A stretch of 64,000 nt of DNA from Plenodomus lindquistii. Its lineage: Eukaryota; Ascomycota; Dothideomycetes; Pleosporales; Leptosphaeriaceae. Below are positions 9,719 through 23,900 of this stretch, piece after piece. The notes under the pieces are model-generated. The model did not search any database. It was given only the letters and a program-made list of their open reading frames with translations, and was not told the DNA's origin. The stretch is taken from assembly GCA_025504975.1 (NCBI GenBank), contig JANUWI010000008.1, positions 558,001-622,000 on the forward strand, in the 5' to 3' direction. The translations under genes and the position numbers were made by a program. Position 1 is the stretch's first letter. Each line of letters begins with the position of its first letter.

Positions 9719-9723
9719 AGTAT
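9719..9723. repeat. Target-site duplication of copy 1, right (AGTAT)
   Basis: This is the exact match of 4525-4529, directly outside the CA end of the 3' LTR. Confidence 0.9.
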
Positions 9724-12432
9724 AGAGGCACAGCACTAGCTATAGGTTTTTAAAGTTATTTTAAACTATTATTTATTTTCCTACTTTTTATCTATACTCT
9801 CTAGCCTTTATAACTATATTAATAGGCGCGCTCTATATACGTAAACACCTCTAGCTATTTAGATTTAATTATATTCTTTTATTATTATTTTCTTTCTAGA
9901 ATGCTTAGCTACTTTATTTGCTAAAGTAGTACTACTAATTTTTATAATATTATTAATAGTAGCTGCTATACTATATATTACTTATTATAACTATATTACT
10001 TTATAAATAAAATCTACGTAAATAGGTAATAAAGGTAGTACTATTAATAGATCTTTTTTAAGCCTATTATAGTGTGTTTAAAGAGAAGCTTAGAAAAAAA
10101 ATAGAAATTTAAAATGTAGTAGGCGTAATTCTAGCAACACTATAGCTTTCTAGTTAGATATATATCTTTTTAATATAGAAGATTAAAGCTACTAAATACT
10201 TTATAAAAACTTTATTTACTACTAATCTACTTTATAAATATTATAAGTTTACTACTACACTTAAAACTATTACTATTACTCTAAAGTTTAATTACGTAGT
10301 AGCAGAGGTGCTACCTCTTTTAGATAAAGCTACTATAAAATTAAAAAAAGAGGTGTAGAATAATATAAAACTAAAGCTATTAACTTTTAAAATACTATAG
10401 TAATACTAAAGTAGTTATAGCTAGAGTAATTTCTTAATTATATAATAAGTATATTTAAACTAGTTATTTAAACTATTTAATATTACAAGCTTATTATAGT
10501 TACAGTAAGACTTTACGTTTCTTACTACTTTTACTAATATAAAGGCCTTTAAATATCTAGTTTTTATATAATTATACTAAACGTTCTAGAAGCACGTAGA
10601 CACTAGTAGAAGGATTTAAAAGTTTATAGAAAGCTATCTAATAGAGGATTCTATTCTCTATTACTTATTATTTAGTGCTTAGTAGTAAAGGAATAGAGTT
10701 AGTAAGCGTAAGAGATTTAATAAAACTAAAAAAGGTATTTAATTAGTCTAAAAGCTTATAATATAAATACTTACTTCTCTATAGTTCTACTAATTTTCTT
10801 TCTAGAACTTACTATAATACTAGATAGAATGTTTAATTATTCTAATTAGAATACTATAAGCTTTTACTATAGTAGGAATAAACAGACTATCCTCTAATAG
10901 CTTAGTAATAATATCTATTATACTATAGAAGGTATACCTAAACTAGATTTTAACCTAAATCTTTTTATAAGTAAAAACTAATACTATAAGCTGTCTAGAC
11001 TTAACTTTAATATTAATAGCGTTTGTTTTATAGATAAAAGTTTAATTAGGTAAAGCCTAACTACTAAATATCGTGTTAATAATTATATAATTAGTGTTAT
11101 TAATATAATTAATAATAGTAATCTAATAAGTATATAGACTACTAAAAATAGTAGTACTAGGTTAGAGGATAGTGCTAAAGATATATAAATAAGTATTCTA
11201 GTACTATAAGTTTTATCTATATAGCATAGATAGATAACTACTTTATTATATTCTTTTATAAGTGTAATAAGCTCTATATACTATTTAATACTAAATATAG
11301 CGTAGCTTTTTTCTATATTAACTATTATTAGGTGCAGCTAGATAGTTTTCTATAATAATAATACTTGTACCTAGAGTCTCTTCTTTTTTACTAGGTTCTA
11401 GTATTTTTACATTGTAGATTTATTTAGTAGCAGGAATACAGCGTTTACTAGAATAATATTATAAAGAATAATATATAACATAGCGCTATAATCTATATAG
11501 ATTAGAGTTAGTATAATAAAGCTTAGTATTATTAAAGAATAGTTATTATAATTAGCTATAAAAAATATTACAAATAGTATATATAGGCGCGGATAAAAAA
11601 AAGCGTATAACTTATACTATAATAACTAGGCTTCTAAGCTTTTTTAGTAAAAGGCACTAGGTTAGTACTATATCTAGAGTATAAATAGTAAGAAATTACG
11701 TATTATATTCTTTATATACGTTTAGATTACTTTTACTACTTAAATATATTTCTACGCGAAACCTTTATAATTTATCTAGTTAATATAACTTTTACTATAA
11801 GCTATTCTTTAGAAGCGTAAACGCTGTAGATTTTTACTATATCTCTAGTATAGAGATTTATTGTACTTCTAATAAAATATATATTTTAGATATTCTTTTT
11901 TTCTAGACCTTTATTAATTAGCAGGACAAATTTATAAAGCTACTTTAAAATTTTATTAAGTAAATTCTCTATAGCTTTACAGCCTTTACTGTAAAACTTT
12001 ACTAAAAGTTAGTAGATATAATTAAAAAGTAGTAAGTAGGTAAGCTAGAGTAAATTTATACTAGATAGAATTTTAAATTTAATAAAAACCTATGTGTTAC
12101 ACCCGCTAATTAACACTTTAATAGAAAAGAAGCGCGTATATATAGAGGAAGAAGTATATTAGCTAGAATTTAGTTTTATTTAATATTAGACTTTTATAGT
12201 GTAATAATTAGAGAGAGAGTAACTATAATTACATAGATATTATAGTGTAATTTCTTCTTTTTTTAGTCTATATAAAGTGTTTAAAGTAGAATAGTACTTA
12301 ATACCTATAGAACTATAAATGTATAATAAAACTATTAAAGTTCTACCTAGGCGCTAGATTAAAGCCTTAAAATACTAGAATTTATTTCTAGTCTAGTTAG
12401 ATATAACCTTTATAACCTATAGATTATAGCTA

Positions 12433-12557
12433 TAGCTAGATTAAACCTCTACTATAGCTAGATTATACCTCTACTATAGCTAGAGCATACCTCTACTATA
12501 GCTAGAGTATACCCCTGCTACAGCTAGAGCATACCTCTACTATAGTTAGATTTTAAT
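12433..12557. repeat. 22-bp minisatellite, about 5-6 copies
   Basis: Units start with tagctagatta or tagctagagca and end with acctctacta, repeating every 22 bp. The fourth and fifth units (around 12499-12542) keep more C (cccctgcta, cagctag), so they look less mutated. The reverse complement of the unit matches the 22-bp unit at 50169-50400 at about 18-19 of 22 positions, so the two arrays are the same family in opposite orientation. Confidence 0.8.
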
Positions 12558-15500
12558 ACTTATATAGTAGTATTATTTAAAATAAAAAGTTATATCTATA
12601 GGTTTGTAATTAATAAGAATTAGTTACATATAATAATTTATATTACTTTATAAATAGTAGCTTAATAGAAGCCTTTTATATTATTCTACTAAATATTTAT
12701 TTAAAATAGTATTTACTCTAATAACTACTTTTTTATATGCTAGCTCTATAGTAATAATTATTTTACACTTTGTTATAAGTACGCGGATAGTCTATTAAAT
12801 ATAAAGTAAATTTTTTACGCTAGTTTAGATTTTATGCGTTTTTTATTTACTACTAATTATTCTATATATTATAGTAATAAGCTTAATAGAACTTTTAGTT
12901 TTAATAGCCTTCTATATACACGCTTTTACACTTATTTTTCTTATAGTATAAAATGCTGTAAAGTAGTGTTTAATTTAAACTAAAATTAAAGCTAATAGAA
13001 ATATAGACGTATATAACCTAATGTCTAGTATTAGACTCTTTTTTTAAAAAGCTTTAGTAGAAATGCGTAGTAATTATATATTTTAGCTTTGCTTTTACTA
13101 TTACCTATAGTAGAGTGTTATTTCGCGATATATAAATAGTTTTAAAGATTTTAAAATGTTTTTAACGCTAACTTTCTATTAGAAAACACTATAATTTAAT
13201 TATTTAAAGCTTTTTAGCTATTCTCTATTTTAGTTTTGCAATTAAGTGTATAAAGAGACGGCGTAAATCTTAGTTTTATAAAGAAGTAGAATATACTATA
13301 GTATATAGTTTCTATAAATTAATCCTTATTACACTTATAATTACTAGTAAAATAGAAATAGTTATTAGAAGATATTCTACGTTTATACCTTTAGTAAAAA
13401 TATCTATAACTTTTTTTTAAAAACTTCTAGCTACTTACAGCCTAGCAGATACTCTGCTTTATTTAGCTTTAAATAGTAATTATAGTAATTTTTACTATTA
13501 GAGTGCCTTTTTTCTACACGTAATGTAAATAATATATTAAAAGGTTTACGCTTTTAGCAGCTATTAAAGCAGCCTATTAGTTAAAGTATAGTAAAAAAAA
13601 AACTTAGATTACTATAATAGTCTAACTATAGAACTAGATTTTACAGCTCTCTATTATAGAAAACTAGCCTCTATACCTAGAAGGTTAAAAACACGCTCTA
13701 GAAAAGATAATAACCTCTAGCTATAATACTATAGTATTTTACTTATAATTAGTTAATCCTGTAGACTAGCTAGTAGTATATTACGTCTATAGTAGTCTAT
13801 TTTATTAAAGTAAAACTATACTTAATTAGATTATTAGTATTAACTCTAAACTATTTAAAATACTGTATTATAAATTGTTAGTAGAAGTTTAGTTAGAATA
13901 CTTATAGATTTTAAAATATTCTAGTATTAGTAAAGATAAAATGTAATAACTTATTATAAGTTTAATATAAAATATATAAGTGCATTTTAATAACTAAGCT
14001 ATAGACTAATATTAAAAAAGGTAGTAGTACTACTCTAATAATACGCTATTAATATAGTGCGCGTAGTAGTAAGTCTAAACTAGATAGATTTTTTTAGTAG
14101 TAGGTAGTTATATATATATAATTAACTATACTAAGTATATTTTATTTTATCTATAATATATCTATCTACTAGAGTACTAATACTATAGTAATAATTAAAA
14201 AAAACGTTTTACTGTATAATACTCTAATACTACTATTTAAGAATATTAGAAGCAGTATAATACTATTTACTAGGGCTCTAGTAGATCTAATTATAGTTAT
14301 AGAATTAGAATAGCTAACGTTACTAGGTCTAGCTAACCTAATTGTAGTTACTAAACTAGAGTTACTAATATTACTATATCTAAACAGCGCTGTACACGTA
14401 TATAATAACTCTAAAAAAACTAAAGTAGTTATAGTTATAGTAGTAAGAGTATTAGTAATAAAACTAGAATATAGACTATATAGATTTAGACTAAAAACTA
14501 TGCCTATCTAGTAGTAATTCTATTATCTAGTTTATACGTAGAAAAACTACTATACATTATTTTTAGTAACTATAAAATCTACTATAAATTTTCTACTTAT
14601 ATTTACTAGATTAAATTAATAGAATCTAGAATCTATACTGCCTTTAAACTTTTAATATAGGTAGAGAAAAGAGCTTTAGATTAGAGTATAATTTAAACTA
14701 AAGAAATTAAATAAAATAACGCTTCTAATAGGCGCTTTAAAAAAAAAAGGTTTAAAAGTTAATTTTCTAGTACTACTAATAGTTATAGTAGCTATAGGCC
14801 TTACTACGCCTAACGCAGATTCTAATAGCTAGAAAGTATAATAAGTAGGGCTTATAGTATATACTAGAATTGTTTAAAATGTGTTACTTTACTATAGTAA
14901 ATATAGAGAAAGTTCTATTACCTAAGTAACTAAATAGAAGCTTCTAGGGCTAGACTAGTGCGCTAAAAATAAGTTTATAATAGAGATAAATAGTAATATT
15001 ACAAAGTATACTAAAGTGTCTAGTACTAATATCTTTAGAAAAAAATATATAATTTAATAGTTAAGCTACTATTTAATATATAATTAAAAGAAATCTGTCT
15101 AGAGAAAGTATACTGCTTTTATACTACTGCGTAGTTATATATAATAAACTAGTAATATAGCCTTTTTTATTCTAGAAAGCATGCTTACTATACTAGTTAT
15201 ACTTATCTCTATTTTATATATTATAAGTAAAATTGTTAGTAGAGCTTAGAAGAATTAACGCGTTGCAGGTAAAATAGTAGAGTATATAAAGTAAGCTACT
15301 CTTTTATAGTACTAGTACTAAGTAAACTACCTAGGTATATAAAAAACGCTTTAATTACTATATAAACTACGCTTTAACTATAACTATTAAAAGCATAGCT
15401 CTATAAAACTCTATATAAAATGTTATATTATATAGATTTACTTATTATATAGTTACGCGCCTGTTATTAGAAACAAGTCCTTTTTATCTAGTTCTATTTT

Positions 15501-18500
15501 CTAATTTCTGTGTTGTAACTCTTGCGCCTAATATAGACACTTATAAATAACCCTTTTTAGTCTAGATTATACTAGAGGGGATTCGCTTCTATTAAAATTT
15601 AATATGTTTAAATCCTTTATATTTAGTAATATTAATCTAGAAAGTGCCTATTTGTTAGTAGTATAATTTTAGGCCTCTAAACTAAAAGTAAAGAAAGTAA
15701 AGATATAGAAACTCTTTAGGTTTTTTTAGTTATATAATCTATATAGCTATAAATATCTCTAATACTGCATTTAAATTGCATTTACTATCTTTTTTTTTTA
15801 GTATTTTAGTTTATATCTAACTAGAGTGTTGTAAAGTAGCCTCTATTATAGATAGACATAGGTTTTACTTACCTGCTATAACTCTAAAATATAAATGCTT
15901 CTACTTATTCTACTAGAGAAATAGTATAAATAGTAAATCTATATTTTAACGCATAGATCTAGCGCTAAAATACTTTAGAATAGTTATACTGCTTATAGAT
16001 AAGCTAGACTAGCTATATTTATATTCTGTAATACTATTTCTTTTACTTACTATTACTAATAGAGTTTTCTATAATATATTAAAACCTAGTAATTTTAACT
16101 TGCTTAAAATACTCTAATAGCCTTAGTAGATACTATTTCTCTAAAATTCTAGCGCGTGCTACGTGCCTGTGCTATAGCGTAATAGTAATAGAGCTTAAGT
16201 ATTATTATTTTATATAATAAAACTAACTATACTATAAAAGCTAGTATTATCTTTTTTATAAAGATTTTAGTACTAGTTAACTTTATATAATATAATATAT
16301 AATAATAGAAGAGCTTTTTAGCAGAAGAGGCGTTGTATATACCCCTAATAAATAGCTTTATAAAAAAATGCTTATATAGAAAAGAATATATTCTAGAAAG
16401 TATAGATTTCTAGTTAGTTAACTATAGGTACCTAATACCTTTATACTTTTTACTTTAGATAGGCTTGCAGGCGATCCTTACTACTATATATTAAAAAGAA
16501 TTAGGTAGTAACCTATTTATCTATTTTTACTTCTAAAATATATTTAAATTTAACTAAAGTATAATATACTCTAATAGGAGATTATAAACGCTTTTTACTA
16601 GATATTAGATCTACTACGTAAGATTTTAGAGACGTTTATACTATTTATTAGAGCTGCTATTAGTAAACCTACTAAGCTATTCTACCTAGACGCTGTACTA
16701 GATCTTAATAGTAAATACACGTAATGTAAAATAAAGCTTTTAAAGTAGAAAAGTAGCTAGATTAGATATAAAAGCCTACTAATACTTTATAGAGTGCTAT
16801 TAAAAATTTATTTTCTAAAATATACCTAGGTTAATAAAAATAGCCTAACTAAATAGAAACTTATAATAGATCTATAGAAGTTACCTTAGTACTATAGCTA
16901 GTAGAAATATTATAATAGGCTCTACTATTATACTATAGAAGTAGCTATATATATAAATAAGTACTTATATTTACTTATACTAGCGTACTATTAGATATTA
17001 TATTCTTTTATAGCATTTTACTACTATAAGCTATAGACCTATTTTATTAAAAGTTACAGTGTCTATACTAAAGAAACTATTCTAATCTAAACTAGATTTT
17101 ATTTTAAGTGTAGTATCTAGAAAATAAGTAAACTAGAATAGTTAACCTATATTATAGGCTATATAAAGCACTCTAATATTATTTATAGTCTAGTATATAT
17201 AGAAGGCATGCTTATAGCCTTTTAAAAATGCCTTTATTATATAAAAAATAGACTATATCTCTAAATAGATAATAATTTAGAGTAGTACTTAGACTATATT
17301 AAATGCTATATATAGAAAGAGATAAATGCCTATAGAATTCTATAGTGCCTTTATCTACTATATAATTGCCTTTAATATAGTAAAGCTAAGCTTCGCCTTT
17401 ATTTACATAGTATATATTTTATCCTGTTTTATAATTAATATAGCGTAAAGTAATCTATATATTCTTCTAATCCCTTTTTATTCCTTAGGTTCTAACTTTA
17501 ATATTATATTAATACTACTATAGATCCCCTCTCTCTCCTTTACTCTATTTTCCTATTTCCTTTTTATTTACAATTCTAAGTAATAAAATAAACGACTAGC
17601 GTAATATATATATAAATCTAGCTAAAGGCTTAGGTAAAAAACTACTTATACTGCCTCTAGAAATAATCTAATTGTAGTATGTATAATTAAATACTTTATT
17701 TTATTAAACTTACTATTTTTTAAAATAAATATATACACGTAAGTAGAATTTCTAATATAAGTCTATAAGTAATTACGCGATTTTTCTATTTAATCTACTA
17801 TGCATATTTTATTTTATAATAACTCTCTATTTATTATATTACTACAGCATTCTACTATAATATTTATAGTTTTGCTATTAGCCTAGAACTTAGCTAAGTT
17901 ACTTTTTTCTTCTATAATAATAATAAAGTTTATAGTAATACCTTTTATATTAGTATATTACCTAGTTTAGTTAGTAGATAGCCTTTTATATTACGTGTAT
18001 ATACTTGCTATTTTAAAGCTACAGGCCTATAAAGCGCACTTTTAGAAATTTAAAGCCTAGCTATCTAGTTTCTAGTACAGTTTCTAGGGCTAGTAATAGT
18101 AATAAGTAGTAGAAAAGTAGTATTATAAAAATTTAACGTAGCTTAGTATATTACGTTATAATTGTTTAAAAGCCTATATAGAATATATAAGCTGTAAACT
18201 TAGTTATTATATAGGTAGTTATACTAATAGTAAAGGTTATTACTAGCTTTAATATAGGTAATAGGGCTAGTTAAAATTAGTAATAGCTAGAGAAATAGTA
18301 TAATTTATAATAAGCTAAGCCTAAAAAAGTAGTAAAGGTATTTTATTACTTATTATATAGCTATTACAATCTATACTTCTAATTAGAAATACCTCTACTT
18401 TATAGATAGAATATATAATAACTAAGTATACTCTAATCTATAAAATTAGTATAAAAATACGTTATACTAAATATATTCTGCGTTAAAAGTTCTATAATCT

Positions 18501-20822
18501 AGAACCTATAAGTCTAAGTGCGCGTGTATTCTAGTATATATTATATTCTAAATTTATAAATAGATTACATATAAAAATAACTATAAAGAGTCTATTTAAT
18601 AATATATAGGTAGGACTAAAAAATGTTTACTATCTAGAATAGAGACACGTTACTCTAGTTACCTATTTTTTACCTCTAGACCTAGGCTTTATATTAGGTT
18701 TTTAGTACTAAATTAGCGTATTATTAAGCGAATTCTATATTACTATAAGCTTAGAGATAATCTACATATTAAAGCTGCTAGAAATGTTCTCTATAGTTAT
18801 GTTAAAAAACTTACTAGTATCTTTTTCTAATATTAAATCCGCATTAAAATAGTTATAGCTAATAAGATTAGAGTAATACTATTTTTACCTCCTCTACTAT
18901 ATCTACCCCTTTAGTTAGAAATATCTAAGAAAAAACGTTTTTAAAACCCTCTACTAATAATTAGTAAAAAAAGTTACTATACTTAGTCCTGCGCTAATAG
19001 AGCCTAGATTACATTATATAAGTACTTTCTAGTTAAAAAGCGTAATATAATATATATTTTAATAGAAAACACATGTAAATAATATTTTAGAAATCTAATA
19101 AAATTATATTATAGTTAGTGCCTAGGTATATAATCTAAATTATCTTTATTATTTTAGTTAGAAACTTCTAGTTCGCAAATCTCTTTTACTAGTCGTTGTA
19201 ATTTTATAAACTTTAGTCTAATTAGATTTTTACTCTTTTAGTTCTTCCTGCTTTTAATGCAAATATATTAGAAAAGACTTTTATAAAGCTACTATAATTA
19301 GAATACTATGTTATAGTTTAGTAACTTTTATTTATAGTATAAAAGCTTAGCTTTAACTATTCTACAGTTAAAACTCTGCGCTTTTAGGTTATTTTTAAGT
19401 TAATTTAATTTATATAGAGTTATTTAATAAGCTTAAATACCTTTCTAAACGCGTTATATTTTATTAAAACGCTTTTTTTTTATAACTAGCTAAAAGATTA
19501 TGCTGTTACTACTTATTCTTATATATTAGTAAAGTATAACTAAACGTCTAGGTAATAATAGCGCTTATATACTTAATTTTACTCTTTTTCTTTATAATAT
19601 AGTTACTTCTCTATTTAATAAGTCTTTTTTATAATTAATTTCTATTAGCAGCTTATAATACTCTAGAACTAACAGTTCCTTTACCTTGTTAATATTTATA
19701 CTTAAATTTATTTTTCTATCTATTATAATAGTTCTCTCTAATAGAGAATCCTTTAGAGATATTATAAGTAATATTAGTAAGCGTAATAATTAGCTACAGA
19801 GTAACTTTAAAGAGATTTAGAAAAGTAGCTATAGTTATAAGTCTAAAGTGCTTTATATTACTATATAGTAGCTAATTACACGCTTAGCGTTATAGTAATT
19901 AGTTAGATTTTAAATATTAACGTTCTAGAAGAGCTATTATTATACTAACTTTTTAGCTGCAGGTAAACTAGATGTATTTCTAATATATCTAGAACCTCTA
20001 TAACCTAATAATAATAGTAGATTTTTATTATTCTATAGTTAGAATATAGGTCTAAATTAGATAAGTAGTTTAATATTTAATTTATATTAAACTAATATTA
20101 AAGCTTTCTCTCTAGAAGATTAATAGACTACGTATAGTGTAGTTAAACTAAGTAGCGTTAGATTCTACTTAGAAGCAATTTTTATAGTAGGTTTATAGAT
20201 TTGCGCTAGCTAATCTAGAGGAATAAAGTCTATAATAGTAATAACTTTAGAAACGTTAAGTACTAAAGTAAAGGATTTAATTAGCGTATCTAGTACTATT
20301 TTATAAATAGTAATAATATTAGAGATAAATATTAATAATATAGCATTATTAGCTGTGTACATCTCTTTTATAAATATTAATATAAACTTATAGACCTACG
20401 CTTATAAGTATAAGTTTTTAAGAAAATTCTAGTTTAATTACTTACGTTAGTATTAATTATTACTATGTCTTGTAGATATAATATAGCTCTAGAGATAATA
20501 GTAGAAGTTAAAAGTAAGTAATACTTAGAAGTAAAGTTTAAAATAGAGGTTTAAAAGAACTTAGGTTTTTAATGTATATAGTACCTTTAGAGGGGATAAG
20601 TAGTATTTATGCTCTATCTAAGCCTTTATAACTTATATTTAGAGTATACTAGAATTGTTATTTTAATAATAATAAACTACGCTTTCTACTTCTCTATTAG
20701 CTATACTTACTCTATAGCGCTAGAATTAACTAACTAATATAATTAATAGAAATAGAATTCTTTTATATATAGAAAATAGTCTAGCTCTAGTATACTTTAT
20801 ACATTATTTAAGTATATAGTTT

Positions 20823-20976
20823 AAGTAGTTAGAACTAATACTATAGTATTTAGAACTTTATATAACTTAGTATATCTGCTTTAATTATAGCTTACGTAAT
20901 AATAATATATTAGATAAGTAGTTAAAACTAATACTATAGTAGTTAGAGCTTTATATAACTTAGATTATCTACTTTA
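20823..20976. repeat. Direct repeat, two copies of about 60 bp, 93-bp period
   Basis: Copies at 20823-20882 and 20916-20976 share aagtagtt(a/g)aaactaata and the later ctttatataacttag. The differences are scattered, many of them A/G or T/C. No function is evident. Confidence 0.65.
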
Positions 20977-23900
20977 TTATTTAGTCTAACACTACTAACT
21001 ACCTAATATTAAAGGACGCTAGAGTTAATATAGCTTTAGAAGTTAGATATAACTAAAGCGTTATTTATTTTAGCTTATCTGCTTTTAATAGGTTATATAT
21101 AGTACTAGGCTACTATTTAGTAGACCTATAAAACTACTTTTTCTAGATAGCTTACTAGATATACTATTAATTTTAATACTAAAGCGGTTAAATATTTATG
21201 CACTACATTTTAGCTAGTATTTAAGCCTAGAAATTAGAGAGCTAAGTTATGTGTAGTAAAGACCTATTTCTAGAGTCTAAAATTACTCTAAGAATTTTCT
21301 AATATATAAATACTAAGATATTAAAAGTATAAATACTAATTACATTGCTTTTAAAAGAATTTTAACTTATTTATTTACACGTACTAGCACCTTTAGACGC
21401 TTTTTAGTAATTTTCCTTTTAGTATTATTTACTATTTTAAACTACTATCTAATAACTAGCGTAGAATTTCTATTAAGTATAATAACATTCTTTTTACCTA
21501 TACTTTTAATTACCTTTTAAACGCAAAATGTGCACTTTTTACTAGCTAAAGTGCCTAATATTACTAATATTGCTTTTAATAACGTAACTTAGCGTGTAAG
21601 TTTATATAGTATAAGCTTTAAAAAATATATAGTAAACTCTATTAGTAAGCTCTAGCCTAAAAATAAACTTTAATTAATAGAATTAGCCTAGTATAAATTC
21701 TAGGCCTAGACTCTATAATAATAACTTTAACTACGTTTTACTACTATCTATAAACTTAAAAAAGGCAGCTAATATCTTATTATAGCTATATAACTAGGTT
21801 TTAGTACTAATAGATCTAGTATAATTAGAATATTATAAAATTAACGTTATTAAAGTGCTATCTAAAAGTAATAGCAATTATATATTAGATAAAGAGTTTT
21901 ATAAGCTTATTAACTAAATATATCTAATTGTAAAATAAAACAAGTTAATAGTTAATAGTCTAAAGGGAAAAGCAGAGTTTATTAACGTTTAGCTAAAATC
22001 TAGGGTTTATAGCATCTCTAGTTTAAGTCTAGCGTTTAATTAATAATCTTTAGAGTATAATAGGCAATATTTAGAAAAGTACAGTAATAAATAATACTAG
22101 CCCTTTTAGTTAACTGCCTGTAATAATTAAAGCAGGCCTAGCTAATAGAATCTTTACTAAATACTATATATACCTTCTAGAGAATACTACCTAAACTCTA
22201 GTAACTTTAATATAGGATAATATTACTATAGTAGATAAACATAGCTATAAATAACAATTGCCGCTTTATTAAGTAATTAGAGATACTTATAGTCTATTTA
22301 ATAGATAACTAAGCCCTATTTATAGTCTAATATATAGAGAGTCTTGCTATAAAAAACATAAACTTTAAAATCTAGATTTAGATAATATTTTTATGCAATT
22401 TAATAGCTAGACATTTATATAATTCTAGATATAATACTAAAAGTTAACTGTAAAGTAGAGTTTAGCTTAAGTAATATAAGTAACGCTAACTGTAGATTAA
22501 AAAAAAAGCTAAAAAAGTGCTATTGCAAAGTAGACTTAAATACTAAAAGATATACTTTAGAACCTTAGAAATTATATAGAGTTTAGAGTATTTCTAACTA
22601 GAGTGTGTAGATCTAATACGCTTAAAATTAAAGATATTAAAAGGCTAAATCTTTACTATTAGAGAATGCTTTAGTGTATAAAACGTTATAGATCTAGCTT
22701 ATCTATAACTTTAGCTATTTAATAGCTTAGAAGTTTACTATTTAAGTTTAAAAATAAAGTCTAATCTTTTAAGCGTAACGTAAACTAACTACTAAAATAG
22801 CTTAATATAGTAGGCTTAAATATTAAAATCTTTTTTAAATTAAAAAATTAGGTATATAAAGCGCTAACTTAAAAGGTTATAAAATTGTTTTAGTTAAATC
22901 TATTACCTTTTTAGAGGTTACTACTTTACTAGCAATATTCTTTATACCTCTAATTCTCTAGATACTCTTTACTTTATTAACTAGTAAACTTACGCCTCGC
23001 TCTCTAACGTTAGATTCTTTTTTTTTTTCTCTCTACACTAGTATTTTAGTATTGCTAGATTCTGCAGAATTAAACTATAAGGCTATTAGCTTAGTTAAAT
23101 ATAGAAATAAACTTAGAACGTAATTACCTAGTCCTTTACTATTATAGTTATAATCTCTAGTTTTTTTTTTAAAAGCTTATTTTTACGTCTATGCTAATTA
23201 ATTGCAGTAAACACGTTACTATAAACTTTCTACTATTATTTAATATTTTAAAACATCTTTTTAATATACTTTTCTAGCTTTTTGTAACTAAATTGCTTGT
23301 TATATAAATTAACGTAGTATTAACTATAATTCTAAATCTTCTATTTAAGAATCTATAATAACTGTAAGTATAGGTTAGGCTATACTTAAGTTATAGAAAT
23401 CTAGTTTAGATTATATATTGCTACTAGCTATATTAGTGTATACGCTAGCTTAATATCTTCTAGCGTATAAAAATAACTTTCTATTAGACTCTAGTAATAA
23501 TACTAAATTAAAGTAGGCTAATTAACTAGTATTACGTTTATTTTTAATTGTTTATATAGAAAGGGCATTTAAAACATCTAAGAGTTAGGCAGCTTAGAGC
23601 TAGGTCTAGAGTAGTAAGTTTTATAAAAGGTAAATTTAGATATTTAGAACTACTAGTGTTTAAAAGTTAAAAGTTATCTAGAAAGTAGGCTATAAGTCTA
23701 GTCCTTTTTATAACGCTTTCTAGTTTCTATAATAACGCAGTTCTAATCTCTATATTTCTATATCTAGGTTTAATAGACTAAGTTTTATATTATATTTAGG
23801 TATATTCTCTAGACTATTTTTATAAAAATAGTAATTATATTTTCTAGTTTTAATAGTATAGTAATATAGTTACTAATACCTAGATCCTGCTAATAGTGTG

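Noticed and set aside
12433..12557. CRISPR-like array
   Set aside because: The repeats are tandem with no unique spacers, and the sequence is fungal in character.
17460..17580. Pyrimidine-rich stretch as a gene or promoter
   Set aside because: No frame, motif or neighbouring gene supports it; composition alone is not enough.
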